Below are positions 1-11,240 of a stretch of DNA of 64,000 nucleotides, one piece after another. How positions within the stretch are numbered: the stretch's first letter is position 1; every line of letters starts with the position of its first letter. The notes under the pieces are model-generated. The model searched no databases, was not told the origin of the DNA, and saw only the letters and a list, made by a program, of their open reading frames with translations. The stretch spans positions 288,880 through 352,879 of the forward strand of contig NW_003148769.1 in assembly GCF_000003605.2 (NCBI RefSeq), written 5' to 3'. The translations under genes and the position numbers were made by a program. Origin of the DNA: Saccoglossus kowalevskii (Eukaryota; Hemichordata; Enteropneusta; Harrimaniidae).

Positions 1-903
1 CATGGTCATGTCCAATTAAACGCCGCTTTTACAGACTGTAACGCACTTGCCCTCGTCGTGACCCGACGCGTTCACCTATTTCAACAAAATTTCAATTTAT
101 TTCCACGCGGCTGTCATTTATTTAGTAACTGTGATTTGTCGTTTTTTAATTATTTTATAGTGATCACTATAGTCTAATGTTTAGAATGTCAAAATATGTT
201 CTCTTTTATTTTAATTTTGAAAGTTTTACTCAGACGATCGATGAAAAAGAACAGTGTAGTGACGTGCCTAGTGACCTGCTAAATAACGAGATAATTCCGA
301 CGTCAAATTCTCTTTTGTCCAGCGACAGTGTACAAACGTGCGCCGCTGATGATCACGGTGACCAGCTACACCAGAACGGACATATTTCGCATCTAACTCA
401 ACCCCATGCAACAAAAATGTATACTATGTGTTCATTATGGTCCATTCCTTCTCGACGAAAAAGTACATAAGTGAAAATTTAGTCAAATACGAGAAAACTG
501 CAGAAGAAATTTGCCTTATTTACACGTATCGGCAATGCAAGCTGCCATGCGACTTCCCCTTCTGACGTCAAAAGGGGAATTTCTGTATGCAAATAAGAAG
601 CTAATGAGTAGCCTCGTTTTAAAATACACAAAAATAAAGTTGCCGTAGATTGAGTTTAAAACACATTTTTTCACTAAAAAAATAATTCATGCTTAGAAAC
701 ATAAAAATTAATAATATTTATGTATCAATGGATAATTGTAGGCGTGAAAATAGCAGCCATTTCACAGGCACTGATGATTCCTATCTAATATGGTTTATGT
801 TACGTTCGGAGACTATGCTGATTATGAGGGATAATTTGCATCGTACTATTACGCGCGAAAAAGCGTTTTCACAGAAAAAATTACGCGTATTATAAGGACA
901 TCC
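1..903. other. non-coding sequence, no gene seen
   Basis: AT-rich sequence with several short open frames (for example 177-470 and 689-895) that show no domain, no splice context and no codon signature. I see no gene here. The stretch ends at the six-base direct repeat ACATCC (898-903) that flanks the small element at 904-1041. Confidence 0.5.
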
Positions 904-1041
904 ATTGGCGGATTTAGATGGGGGCCGAGGGGGCCGCGGTCCCCCCTTATTTTTAACAACCAACAGGGCTTCGCGCCATCGGCGCTTGCGAACTTGGCCA
1001 ACTTATCGCCCCCCTATTCAAGAATAGTAGATCCGCCCCTG
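904..1041. mobile_element. short inverted-repeat element (hAT-like MITE remnant)
   Basis: The ends are imperfect inverted repeats sharing GGCGGATYTA. The element is flanked by the direct repeat ACATCC at 898-903 and 1042-1047. The interior is C- and G-rich with no coding capacity. The CAGGGGCGGATCTA end resembles hAT-type termini, but a six-base duplication is not the eight bases usual for hAT, so the superfamily is uncertain. Confidence 0.5.
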
Positions 1042-1114
1042 ACATCCGTACATCATGTGACAATGAGTGCGATTTCACTTGTTTTCGTTTTCACGTGATA
1101 CCTGAAGTACTTAA

Positions 1115-1273
1115 AGCGGGAGGGTCGTCACCTGTGCACGCGCGGGAATTGAGTCCCACAAGCGGTGATAACAACAGACGCTAAACACGCAAAGGCCCAT
1201 GGGTAGACGCTTGTTTGTAAACAATGACACGCTACGTCCATCTGACGCATGCGCAATGACGACTCCCCCCGCT
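1115..1273. mobile_element. TTAA-flanked MITE, family 1, copy 1 (complete)
   Basis: The 159-bp element is flanked by TTAA at 1111-1114 and 1274-1277. The terminal inverted repeats begin AGCGGG and share GTCGTCA and a GCGCA-type inner edge. The interior contains CCCATGGGTAGACGCTTGTT followed by the near-palindrome TTTGTAAACAA. The same sequence recurs at 12431-12573 and 13537-13672. The TTAA duplication is typical of piggyBac-mobilised elements; no transposase is encoded. Confidence 0.82.
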
Positions 1274-1277
1274 TTAA

Positions 1278-2929
1278 CAGTGTATATTAACTTTCATTCG
1301 TATGACACTTCGCCCGATATAATCATGGACGAACATCACCCAGGCCATACAGTTAAATGAATAGAAAATGTTTTATATGATCGAGCGATTTCACCATTAA
1401 CCGTGTTTATTATTATATATTATATTTAATAACATTTAACAATTGTTTTAAAATAATTGTTTTAGGCTCGTCGCGACGTGACGCCCTTTTACAGCAACAA
1501 GGATTAATATATGTATCACAATATTATGGTGCGATCGTAATAAGTGATTTATCATGTATTAGTCTCCGTACTACTGAACCGATAACTCACATAAGTGTAC
1601 GGTGGATGGGCGGATCTATTTCATTGGTCACGTAAGGACTCGGGACACAGCATAGCCATTTCGGTAATGTGATTTCCTGGTTGTGTGATTAAGTGACATC
1701 CGGTCAGACAGACACCAAGTCATGTATTGTTGTATAATCAGTAAGACTATTCAGTCATACATCAATGAAGTACATAGCGGAATTAACCCATCGTCGTGAA
1801 TTCACATGCCCTTCGCATTGCACCATTGATTACGTCTAAGCATGTGGGTTAATCGTCAGGAGAGCAATGTGAGAACACGGCACGTGCTGTGATACGTCTG
1901 AACATTATCGCATACAAGGCAAATGCCTTTCAGATTCCATAGGCAGGTAACTAAGTAACTAGGCACCAAACGAGGATTATCCAGTATCGAATTGGTTTAT
2001 GTTAGATAAACATCGTTTACCCAAGTACTTGCTTCCGTCTCTTTTATATTGTGCTTGACAATATAAAAAGGGACATTTCCCACGCACACTTGGGTCTCAA
2101 TAGTGACATATATAGACCTAGAAAAAACACGTGTGTCACGTCGCGTCAATTATTTATTTAAATCTAAATAATACATACACACATACTAAAAGCGGTATGG
2201 GTTCATGCGTACACGTTATTCTCATAAGTGCGTTTTCAGGCAGTCGGCATAGAATCAATTTAATTCGCACGTTCATTCGACCACACGTTGGGTACTCCAA
2301 ATCAATGTAATATGATGCAAATGATTTGCAATGGAACATGCTCTTTGCCGCAGTTGTCTGGCTTGTAAGCTAGCAGCAAATGGAACACTGATTATTGCAA
2401 ATTGTAACTCATTATTAGTACTGCGTTACTGAAACTAAGTATTGTTAGGTAGCTGTTGACTTATTGCTTATGACGCACGCACCGAATTAATATTTTCTAT
2501 ATGATCTCATTAGACGTGACTTCAAGGTCGGACTCGGGGGGGGGGATTAGCGAAGATGTATTAAGGCTTCGACCGCTTGTGTGTTATTGCGACGTGTATA
2601 TATAATTGAGTCGTCAATGGATAGTTCAGCATCAAACGTGACTATACATAAATAATGCACACCACTGTAAGACAATGCACACTGGACGCATACAGTGTGT
2701 CGAAGCTGAAAATATACAACAAAATTGATCTGCAGAAGCATAAATGTTACGTTTTTTTTTTTTTTTTAAATTTGACATGCTTATATAAAATTGTCGTCGT
2801 CTCGTTTCGGAAGCGGCTGGAATATACCACACTTATCTTAGCTCTACGTTTAGACTTGGTATTTTTATGGCACAGATGCCGGTAGGTGGTGATCTCAGCC
2901 CCAAAATTACATTGTAAAAATGCATTTGT
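1278..2929. other. non-coding sequence, no gene seen
   Basis: AT-rich intergenic DNA with a poly-G run near 2536-2545 and a poly-T run near 2752-2767. Short frames on both strands have no recognisable domain. Confidence 0.5.
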
Positions 2930-3021
2930 TCTTGGTCGTCGTGCAGCGCTTGTTCGAACATCTTGTAAACAAAAAGTATATTTTACACGCGATCAGGACG
3001 CAACGCGGCGACCACCGCCCT
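2930..3021. mobile_element. TTAA-flanked MITE, family 2, copy 1 (shortened)
   Basis: The right terminal repeat ends in ACCACCGCCCT followed by TTAA at 3022-3025. The left side keeps GGTCGTCGTGCAGCGC but has lost the outermost bases. It aligns in the same orientation with 37333-37457, sharing TGTTCGAA, TGTAAAC and TTTAC-CGCG blocks, but lacks about 30 internal bases of that copy. Confidence 0.65.
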
Positions 3022-3025
3022 TTAA

Positions 3026-6000
3026 AAGTCTGTTCATGAATAATGAAAAGAACAGTTGGGTTATTAAAGATATACTATTGCCAGATCTCCATATAATTTA
3101 CAACCAATAACATTTTACAAAACAGTAATCAGTCTGTTCATGTAAGTTATGGCCACATTACTATATGTGTGTGTAAATCTTGCAATGGGTGAAGGATTAT
3201 GCAATTTAGCCATTCTCTCAACTCGAGTTTTAGTTCAAACCTAAATAGCTCTCAGAGTACTACTTTGTTTCCTGTGACCTTCACACCAAGTATAGGGTCC
3301 GGGATTGTTGATAATCATGTTTTAGTTGTTGTTGGGGGGGGGGGGTACTCCCTATAATTTACCTTACGTGCATATGCCGCCCTTAGTTTTTTTTTTTTTT
3401 GCATTTCGTGTTCCGGAATTTTCTAAATGTTTTTGATAAACATATTATGCCGTGTGTGTCCCATTTGAACTTTGCGTTTAGAATCTTCCAGCATACATTG
3501 CGTTATGCGCATGCGTTATAGCTACATTTGACAAAATGGCTAACATGCAGGGGACGTTGCCGATATAATACAAATTATATATATTTATTTATAGTCGCAT
3601 ATTAAGTTAATGAATTTTAAGTGGACACAAAAAAATAAATGGGAATGATCTGAACTTGGTCCCATAACTGAACCGACACAAGAAAATAGCAGTTTGTATG
3701 AGCAAATCGTTCCCATTTCGGATTCTCGACCGAACGAGGATAGTAAGAGTTGTATTTCTAACATTGATGATATGTTTTGAAGTTTAATATATTGGTTGTC
3801 ATGTATTGTATTGAGTGGTATAGTCTGTAGAGCGCCCTCGGTGGTGAGGTCATGTGCTGACCCGGAAGTACATGTATGTTAATAAATGGTTGGCTGAGTG
3901 CTGACAGTAATCCAAGTTGTTTGACTATTTGTTTGGTTAAATCTAGACCATCCTTTGACTATCGGATGTGACATTGGTGTATATATTGTGTTCCAATGAC
4001 GTGTAAAAATATACAACATAAGTTTGAATAGAGATGACAAACACAACATACAGAATGGCAGGCATGACTGTACTTCTATGATGGCTGAACTCAGTAACTG
4101 ACGGTTCATTGCTTTTTGTTTTGCGTAAAACATCGTGCAATATGTGTGGTTACTGTAGAACACAGCTTGAAAACGTGTCGACCCCGGAAGTTTGAAAGTC
4201 ACGTGGTTACTGCCGAATGATCAGACGCGCTGTATTCGAGGCACTGAGATCCCAAATTATCGTCAGACGCGGTGTAATTATATTTGTGCATGCGTAACCT
4301 ACCTAGCAACAGGCAAGGGTAGGGCAAAAACAGGACACAAGTCAAAAAGGGAAAGGGCATGCAACCCCGGAAGAAGTCAGCGACATATTTTAAAAAGATA
4401 GCAGAGCGAGTGTGTGGTACCAAAGGAACAGATAGAAGAACTATTTAATACAGAAACGTGGATTACCAGTTGAAAAAGATGATTTTTCAGAAGAAATGAA
4501 CTAAATAGGAGACTTTACGTATTTGTTTCGCTGAGTAAATATGACCTAATTTTTTAACTCCCAAAATACCCCCCCCCGATAATTTGAATGTTCGTTTTTC
4601 TTGCTCAGGCACAACAGTGATCACATTTCAGAGGCCGATACGAGTTAGTTGAAAGATGATGACACTTTCATTTGAGGTGATTTTTTACGCTGCGAGTTGA
4701 AAACACGGATGAGCGGTTACTGCTTACAACTTTGCGCTTTTGGAACATTCGAAATCCGTCCTACCTTCCGGTTTTAGACCCGGGTTTAAAACCTCAGGTC
4801 ACGCAATATGCACACGTGCACAAACGATATACACACAAATGCTATCAATTCAGGAATCGGAAATTACTGCGCCAAAGTTACACGGCTTGGTCGATACATT
4901 GATTGCGACTATTTGCCGTTTAAAGTCGTATAGTCAACGCCAGTCAACATGCACTGCGACACTAGAAATAATAAATGGGTTCACGGTTCCCAATCTTTCT
5001 ACAGACACGATGTCTATAGTGAAATGCGACAACTGCATTAAAGTTCGTGGCGTCTGTGAACTCTGACACACACTTAGATTCACTTCAAAGACAATGTCGC
5101 CAAATATAGTACACTGAGTGTGATAAGAATTCATCTTCGCTGAGGGAGATCTGCAGTAACTGTTAGTGCCGCAGGTTCTAAGTTAATTTACATCGCGATA
5201 ACAATAATTCAATCTACGGGACAGCTGACAGGTACATACACGTTTTTATTAGAGTGACATTGAAGTAGTGTGTCTACCAATATATAACCAATCACGAATA
5301 CACAAAATCCCAAGTGATTCACGTAATCAATGAGGCATTTATATTTATTGCCAGGCATTATGGGACGTTTGGTCACATGGAGCAAATCGTCGCTACGGGC
5401 ACTCGTGACATACAGTATGTTTATGAGAACGTACCTATACGGTGCTCTTCGTGTAAACACACGTATTCATTTGTGAGATTTCAGTAGCAAGCTCCTTTTC
5501 ACATTTCGCGATTAAGAGATATCATTGCACCTGGATTGATACACTGTAATTCGGAAAACGAAATGAAAGACTAGGTATTTTATGGTTATGAGGCTCAATT
5601 CGAATGGCGGGTTATTGAATATAAATTGAAGTCAACATTCTAGAGGTGACCCTTTAACCATGCAATTTGTGAGAAAAATATTCAAATGTGATGACATGGA
5701 GTCAATTGAAGTCACCTAATAACGAGACTCAATTTATGCGAGTTAGGTGTTTTACGTTATCGTACTAGGGGATCCATACGCAAATTCGATGCAATTCTCT
5801 CCTCTGAACAAACAAGGGGCCAAGTACAACGGGATAAAAAAATAACTACGTCTCTGAAAACACTGTCGTTAATTTATAATTGCAATTCAATAGGCAATAT
5901 AACCCTGAGTTGAACTGATTGATTAAAACTTTGTATTTTATGAACCAAGTACGATGTTTGAACACTGCGTTCTCAACTTCACTAGCTCGTGTAAAATACT

Positions 6001-7306
6001 TGAAGATCAATAAGGCCGCTACTCATATTTTTGGAAGCACGTCAAACATTTATAGCACCGAATTCGTCCATGTGAATCACAACCCTCGTACGTGCAAATA
6101 AGCACTTATAAAACCCCACGTGTTCCTGACATAATATATCAATCTTCCTTATCCCGGAAAAAAAAGTGATCATATAATCGTCAAAGTCAGTATTGTGTTC
6201 TCTTTTTTTTTGATAATCGCTAAACACAATAAATTTATTCACAAAAAAAAACTTTAACGATTACACTATATAACTCATATCACCGATAAATGATTACACA
6301 CTCATTCCCGGCAGTGGAAATTAACTCGTCAAACACGCAATACTGTCGAAAACGTGTTATTTTTAATATCTATGTTTGATACTGTATATTGTGAACAAAT
6401 AGACATTTTCCGTTCGTTGCGAAATCTCAAATTATACTTGAAATCTAACGCAATAAAACAGGTCAAACACAGGTCATCAAAACATTAACACTAATTTTTG
6501 GTTATTTCCCTGCTTAATAATTTGTTATACACATTTAATGCTGGTCAATTTCGGTGAAGTAAGAATATAAATAAAATTCAATTTAAAATTCAAATTATTC
6601 GATTTTTGAGGCATACGTTCGGTCCGCGCTTTTCACGCAAAATGCGATATCTCACAGTGAGATTAAAAACAACCTGTAGGACTGTGTCTTATCACGACCT
6701 AAAAACATATAAGTATTCCGATGAAACAAAACATTCTCCAATACGCATGCGCCTTGTTTGTTTCGTTACGTACAATATTATATCACTACACATGCGTAAT
6801 AGTGTTTACGATTTTTTTTATCTAACGAGTACTTCTGTTTTTCCCTAAGACGTAACATTATTAGTTTATAATAAATCATAGTCAATTTGCCTACAGTATG
6901 AAGTATCAAAGAGCTGTATTAAAAATTATACGTGTTCCTCTTTATTGCATCTTTAAATTTTATATTTCCGGAATTGCATTGGTGATATTTGCGGAGATTT
7001 GTTACTACGCATCTGTAATTTAAAAATATAACCCAGTTAAAACGAAATATGAATGTCGTCAGAGCTGTAATCACACACGTAGTTTCTCGGTTGACATGAA
7101 CGTACTTTCATCTCGTTTGAGGGCAGGTACGCGCTCGGTGACAAAAACTGTACACAACTTGTCTAGTACTGACCTCTCGTAACTGATAATGAATAATTCC
7201 CTCGTTTATTTTATTTGCATAAGTATCACGTTGAGGACTACTTGTTTTTCCCCTTCAAAATTCAGATCATTCTGAAATACGGACGATGACACGTGTGTAG
7301 TCTGTT
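3026..7306. other. non-coding sequence upstream of the GPCR gene
   Basis: About 4.3 kb of AT-rich DNA with poly-G (3336-3346) and poly-T (3388-3400) runs. The longest open frame (4740-5066, plus strand) has no domain and no exon boundaries that would extend it. The 5' UTR and promoter of the downstream GPCR presumably lie at its right end, but I can point to no defined promoter element. Confidence 0.5.
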
Positions 7307-8548
7307 ATGGGAACAATGTTGTTTTTACTAGAAGACGTGTTTGCAAATTCTACCGACGTGTTGAATTTCACCATCGGAATCGGAAACGGAACGACAAATC
7401 AACGAGTCCCTGCTCACAGGCCGCTTTGGTTGTCTACTCTCCTTGTCGTGTGTCTTTCTACGCTAGCCGTATTCACCGTGCTTAGCAACTTACTAGTAAT
7501 CTGCGTGGTCATACGATACCGTTTCTTGCGGACAATCACCAACAATTTTGTGGTATCTCTGGCGTTCTCCGATCTAATTATGGGACTCTTCGTCATGCCG
7601 TTGGCGATCGTGTACGATCTCGAGAGCGGGCAGTGGAATTTTGGTCCCTTGTTCTGCGACATGTGGAACGCGACCGAAGTGTTGAGCGGAGTAGGATCGA
7701 TGGCCAATCTGTCAATGATTTCCTTTGAAAGACATCTGGCGATAGTGCACCCTATGACTTATCGACACCGGGTTACCAGGGAGAAATCTTATCTGATGAT
7801 AGCTATAACGTGGATAGTAGCCTTGTCTTTATCATATCCGTGTATATTATGGTGGCATCACACCACCGAAGAGAACATACCACAACACTTAGTTTGTAAA
7901 TTAACGCAAGATAGAACGTACCTGATAACAGCCGTCACCTGTGGCTTTTTTGTGCCCTGTTTCATAATGATATTTGCCTACTTCAGAATCTATTTAATAG
8001 TTAAACGGCAAATGAAAAATATTTACGATGGGAGACGGGCTGTTAGATCCCCGGAGGGAGTTAAAAGTGAAGACAACGTACTGCGGATTCACCGTGGTAA
8101 CACCGCCAGCATTTCGAGAAACCCTTCGCAAGAAGATATTTCAAAACGCAGAAGAGTAAGCTTGAAAATACAACGGGAGTATAGGGCTGCCAAAATGTTG
8201 GCAATTGTAATTGGAATTTTTTTTATTACGTGGCTGCCGTACATGACATCAGAACTGCGAATTAGTGTGTGTGGGTATCAGTGTCTGCAATTGCCGAGCG
8301 TTGCACTGCGTGTATTTAAATGGCTTGCTTATGCAAACAGCGCTCTCAACCCACTCATATACGCAAGGAACAGTCACCGTTTCCAGTATGCGTTCTCTCG
8401 TGTATTTAAGTCGATTGTGGATAGAACTAAGTGCAGTATACGAAATCACACGGAACACGAACTCAACAACGTTCCAAGTAAGACGAGAATGAGACGAAAC
8501 AACCCTGAATCTAGTTTCGTTTCTGAAGTAGGAACGAAAAATCTGTAG
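7307..8548 (+). CDS. class A (rhodopsin family) GPCR, aminergic-receptor-like
   Basis: Single-exon 413-residue receptor, predicted in the plasma membrane, coupling an extracellular ligand to G proteins. The N-terminus carries three N-glycosylation sequons (N14, N20, N27) and no signal peptide. Seven membrane segments can be followed from about residue 42 to 355. Family marks are N61 (1.50), D89 (2.50), the C117/C197 disulfide pair, W309 and P311 in TM6, and NPLIY at 348-352. W339, Y342 and NSALNP in TM7 resemble biogenic-amine receptors. Odd points: the amine-anchoring aspartate of TM3 is E124, the DRY motif is ERH (141-143), and the TM5 serines of catecholamine receptors are A209, V210 and G213. 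The third intracellular loop is short and basic. The ATG at 7307 is the first in frame before TM1. It could be an orphan amine, trace-amine or adenosine-like receptor; the ligand is not predictable from sequence alone. Confidence 0.93.
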   Translation: MGTMLFLLEDVFANSTDVLNFTIGIGNGTTNQRVPAHRPLWLSTLLVVCLSTLAVFTVLSNLLVICVVIRYRFLRTITNNFVVSLAFSDLIMGLFVMPLAIVYDLESGQWNFGPLFCDMWNATEVLSGVGSMANLSMISFERHLAIVHPMTYRHRVTREKSYLMIAITWIVALSLSYPCILWWHHTTEENIPQHLVCKLTQDRTYLITAVTCGFFVPCFIMIFAYFRIYLIVKRQMKNIYDGRRAVRSPEGVKSEDNVLRIHRGNTASISRNPSQEDISKRRRVSLKIQREYRAAKMLAIVIGIFFITWLPYMTSELRISVCGYQCLQLPSVALRVFKWLAYANSALNPLIYARNSHRFQYAFSRVFKSIVDRTKCSIRNHTEHELNNVPSKTRMRRNNPESSFVSEVGTKNL

Positions 8549-8616
8549 GTACTATTTGAAAAAGTGTAACTTAACAATAGTGTAAAATAGAGATTTGACA
8601 TTCATATTTAGCGAGC

Positions 8617-9085
8617 ATTTGCATGTCATATATATTCATCGAAGCATTTGCATTTTTTGCATATTCATAGAGGCATTTACATGTAAAACATATATACGTT
8701 TTTTTTGTAATACATTTCCATAGATACATGCTGTAAATGCTCATAGATGCTACAAATGCTCGTAGAGGCGTTAAATGGTATAAACATTCAAAGACGCATT
8801 TGCATGTAATACATATTTATAAATGCATTTACGTGTAATACGTATTCATAATGCATTTGCATGTAATACATATTCATAAATTCATTTACATCTAATACGT
8901 ATTCATCAATGAATTTAAATGTAATACATATTCAAAAATGCATTTGCATGTAATGCATATTCATAAATGCATTTGCATGTAATGCATATTCATAAATGCA
9001 TTTGCATGTAATGCATATCCATAAATTCATTTGCATGTAATACATATTTATAAATTCATTTGCATGTAATACATATTTATAAAGG
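8617..9085. repeat. 29-bp minisatellite with one POU octamer per unit
   Basis: Diverged tandem repeat starting about 70 bases after the GPCR stop. The unit is roughly GCATTTGCATGTAATACATA followed by TTCATAAAT. Perfect ATTTGCAT octamers begin at 8617, 8646, 8798, 8855, 8942, 8971, 9000, 9029 and 9058; the last five are spaced exactly 29 bases apart. The apparent open frame on the minus strand is only the repeat read through. Confidence 0.9.
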
Positions 9086-9244
9086 TTTAAAACATCATCG
9101 CCATCATAGCAGTTCATAAACACGGTGTCTCAGTCTCAGAACTTCCGTCGAATCTCATGGATCTAACCTCCAATCCATTCTGAGCTGTAACCAGCATTCA
9201 ACTATGCAGACCCGATGAAAGATGGTTGTGTGTCACTTTTCAAG

Positions 9245-9250
9245 AATAAA
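9245..9250 (+). promoter_or_regulatory. candidate polyadenylation signal of the GPCR gene
   Basis: AATAAA about 700 bases after the GPCR stop codon, beyond the minisatellite. If it is used, the octamer array lies in the 3' UTR of the receptor mRNA. No transcript evidence is available. Confidence 0.35.
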
Positions 9251-10960
9251 CTCATCGATAACGTAACAAGTATGTTGCAGCGGAAACGCTTGTTATTTTA
9301 TTATAATAACATCAAAACGGAAAACACCTGTTTACAATAATTACAGTACTTTTAATGAAAATGACTCAGTATTCATAATAATGAAAATACAGTGGTCTAA
9401 ATATTTATCAGATGAAGAAATTATTGAAATACTTTTGCAACATGGGAAATATTGATATTTAATCTTTTTGTGTTTACTTTAAATAAATCATACAATATCA
9501 AAGTCTATAAGCAACTATTAGGCGACAAAGTAGACACACAGAAAACAAGCTCGTCACAATAGATCACATTAAATTCATATGACTCCCTGTGTCAGTCCAC
9601 TATTGCTTGCAATTTCACATTAAACACGTGACATTTCGAAATACATCATGATCTTATAAATAAACTTTATACGTAAATTATCGCTGAAATATTGTTGCTT
9701 TTGCTTCTCGGGCGAACAATGCACGTGATTACAATTATTCTCGCTCTTGGCGAGATTTCGGCGGCCATTTACGTCAAAAGTCTATTATACTAGTATACTA
9801 TCTGGACGCAAATTCTATATAAGGTTTTAACAACAATGATTCCAGCATGGAGACTTTGACGAGGTAGTGAGAACATAATGACAAGAATGTTCCAAGTACG
9901 TACGTGATGGCGATTAAATCCTATGTCGTTCACGCGTCCATAAAGCTGCTACGTGACCAACTCTTGTAAGTTTTGATTGAGGGATTTGGCACTTGTGTGC
10001 ATTCTTAGGGCGCTGCATTGCTTGACTACAAAAACCGTTTGAAGTTAGAAGGCATTGTCAACTAAATAAAACGTTTCTACGTCGGTTTACCTTGTATCCC
10101 CGCACATCCCGGCCATTTTGATATCAACAAGTCGCATGTGATATCCACTAAAGAATAAACAATAGCTTTTGAGGTATCGTAATTTTCATTATGATTAATG
10201 CATTTCTTATGGTTTTTATGAAAGAAAAATGTAACTAATACACTCATCATAATTGATATCAACTTATAACAGTATTTGTACACGCAACTATATTCTGGAT
10301 CGGATTTAGGTTTATTAACAAGTATCATATTTTATATTACATATCTGAGCATAACAAATATCAACATTAGCATAAGAACAGATCATACATGAGAAAAACA
10401 GAGCTTTTATGATATCGTTGTTTTCATTTGTAAAATTTGCAATTCTTGTTTGATTTTTCTTGTTTCGCGAATAACGAAGAAAAAGAACATTTATGTAAAT
10501 TATTCACACTATATCCACTACTCGTGTGTTATATATCAACATTAATGGAATTTTTATGCAGACATATATTATGCAAATTGCGCGATTTATTTCAAATAGG
10601 CTTTTAGTACATCTCACAGTCTATGCCCGGGGACAAACTGGCCAATATTAACACATTGTCACATATGGTAAACCATGCAATTACTCTTTCACCTTATACT
10701 TGATATTTTCTCAGCTGCCACAATTTCTTCGAGTTTGCGTAATTTTATGAACCAACGTTTTAGTCAAATTAATCTATAGATATTCGGGTTCAAATAACCG
10801 TCTCGATACATAATTCGTGATTCTGAAGTAATATTATAAATCATTTGAATATTTGTTGCAACTTTAATATAGTGAACATGGCAAATACACAATCATTTGT
10901 TTCCCATTCGTGATACTAAATTGTTTTCACGAGTATGGCAACCGATGTGGCTCACAACAT
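9251..10960. other. non-coding sequence, no gene seen
   Basis: AT-rich intergenic DNA. The piece near 9745-9777 (CTCGCT, then GAGATTTCGGCGGCCATTTA) resembles a piece in the lectin gene intron near 23135-23172, suggesting a dispersed repeat. No gene is supported. Confidence 0.45.
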
Positions 10961-10964
10961 GGCA

Positions 10965-11240
10965 TTTTAAAAAAACACTAATTTTTACAATTCATTTACA
11001 TTTTGAAAACTCATTTTTATTTTATAATCCTTTTTTAAGAATCATTTTCGTTTCTGGTTCTGTTTTTATTTTGAAAATCAATTTTTTAAATCCATTTTCA
11101 TTTTTAAAATCAATTTTCATTTTCAAAATCCATTTTCGTTTTTTAAATTTCATTTTAATTTTTAAAATTATTTTTCATTTTTAAAATCCATTTTTGTTTA
11201 TAAAATCCGTTTTTATTTGTAAAATCCATTTTCGTTTTTG
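10965..11240. repeat. T-rich minisatellite of about 21-bp units
   Basis: Repeated units close to TTTTTAAAATCCATTTTCAT, with variation in the CCATTTT core. The open frame across it is compositional (phenylalanine, isoleucine and lysine only) and is not a gene. Confidence 0.75.

Noticed and set aside
3828-3870. GCGCCCTC-type words recurring at 3.8, 16.0, 41.8 and 54.4 kb as a SINE tail
   Set aside because: The shared words are only about 8-12 bases with no common flanks, too short to call a repeat family.
4740-5066. 108-codon plus-strand frame
   Set aside because: No ATG start at its left end, no domain, no splice sites giving a longer product; within chance length for this much AT-rich DNA.
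8932-9123. 63-codon minus-strand frame after the GPCR
   Set aside because: It is the 29-bp minisatellite read through, with periodic residues and no domain.
10897-11184. 95-codon plus-strand frame
   Set aside because: Low-complexity Phe/Ile/Lys translation of the T-rich minisatellite.
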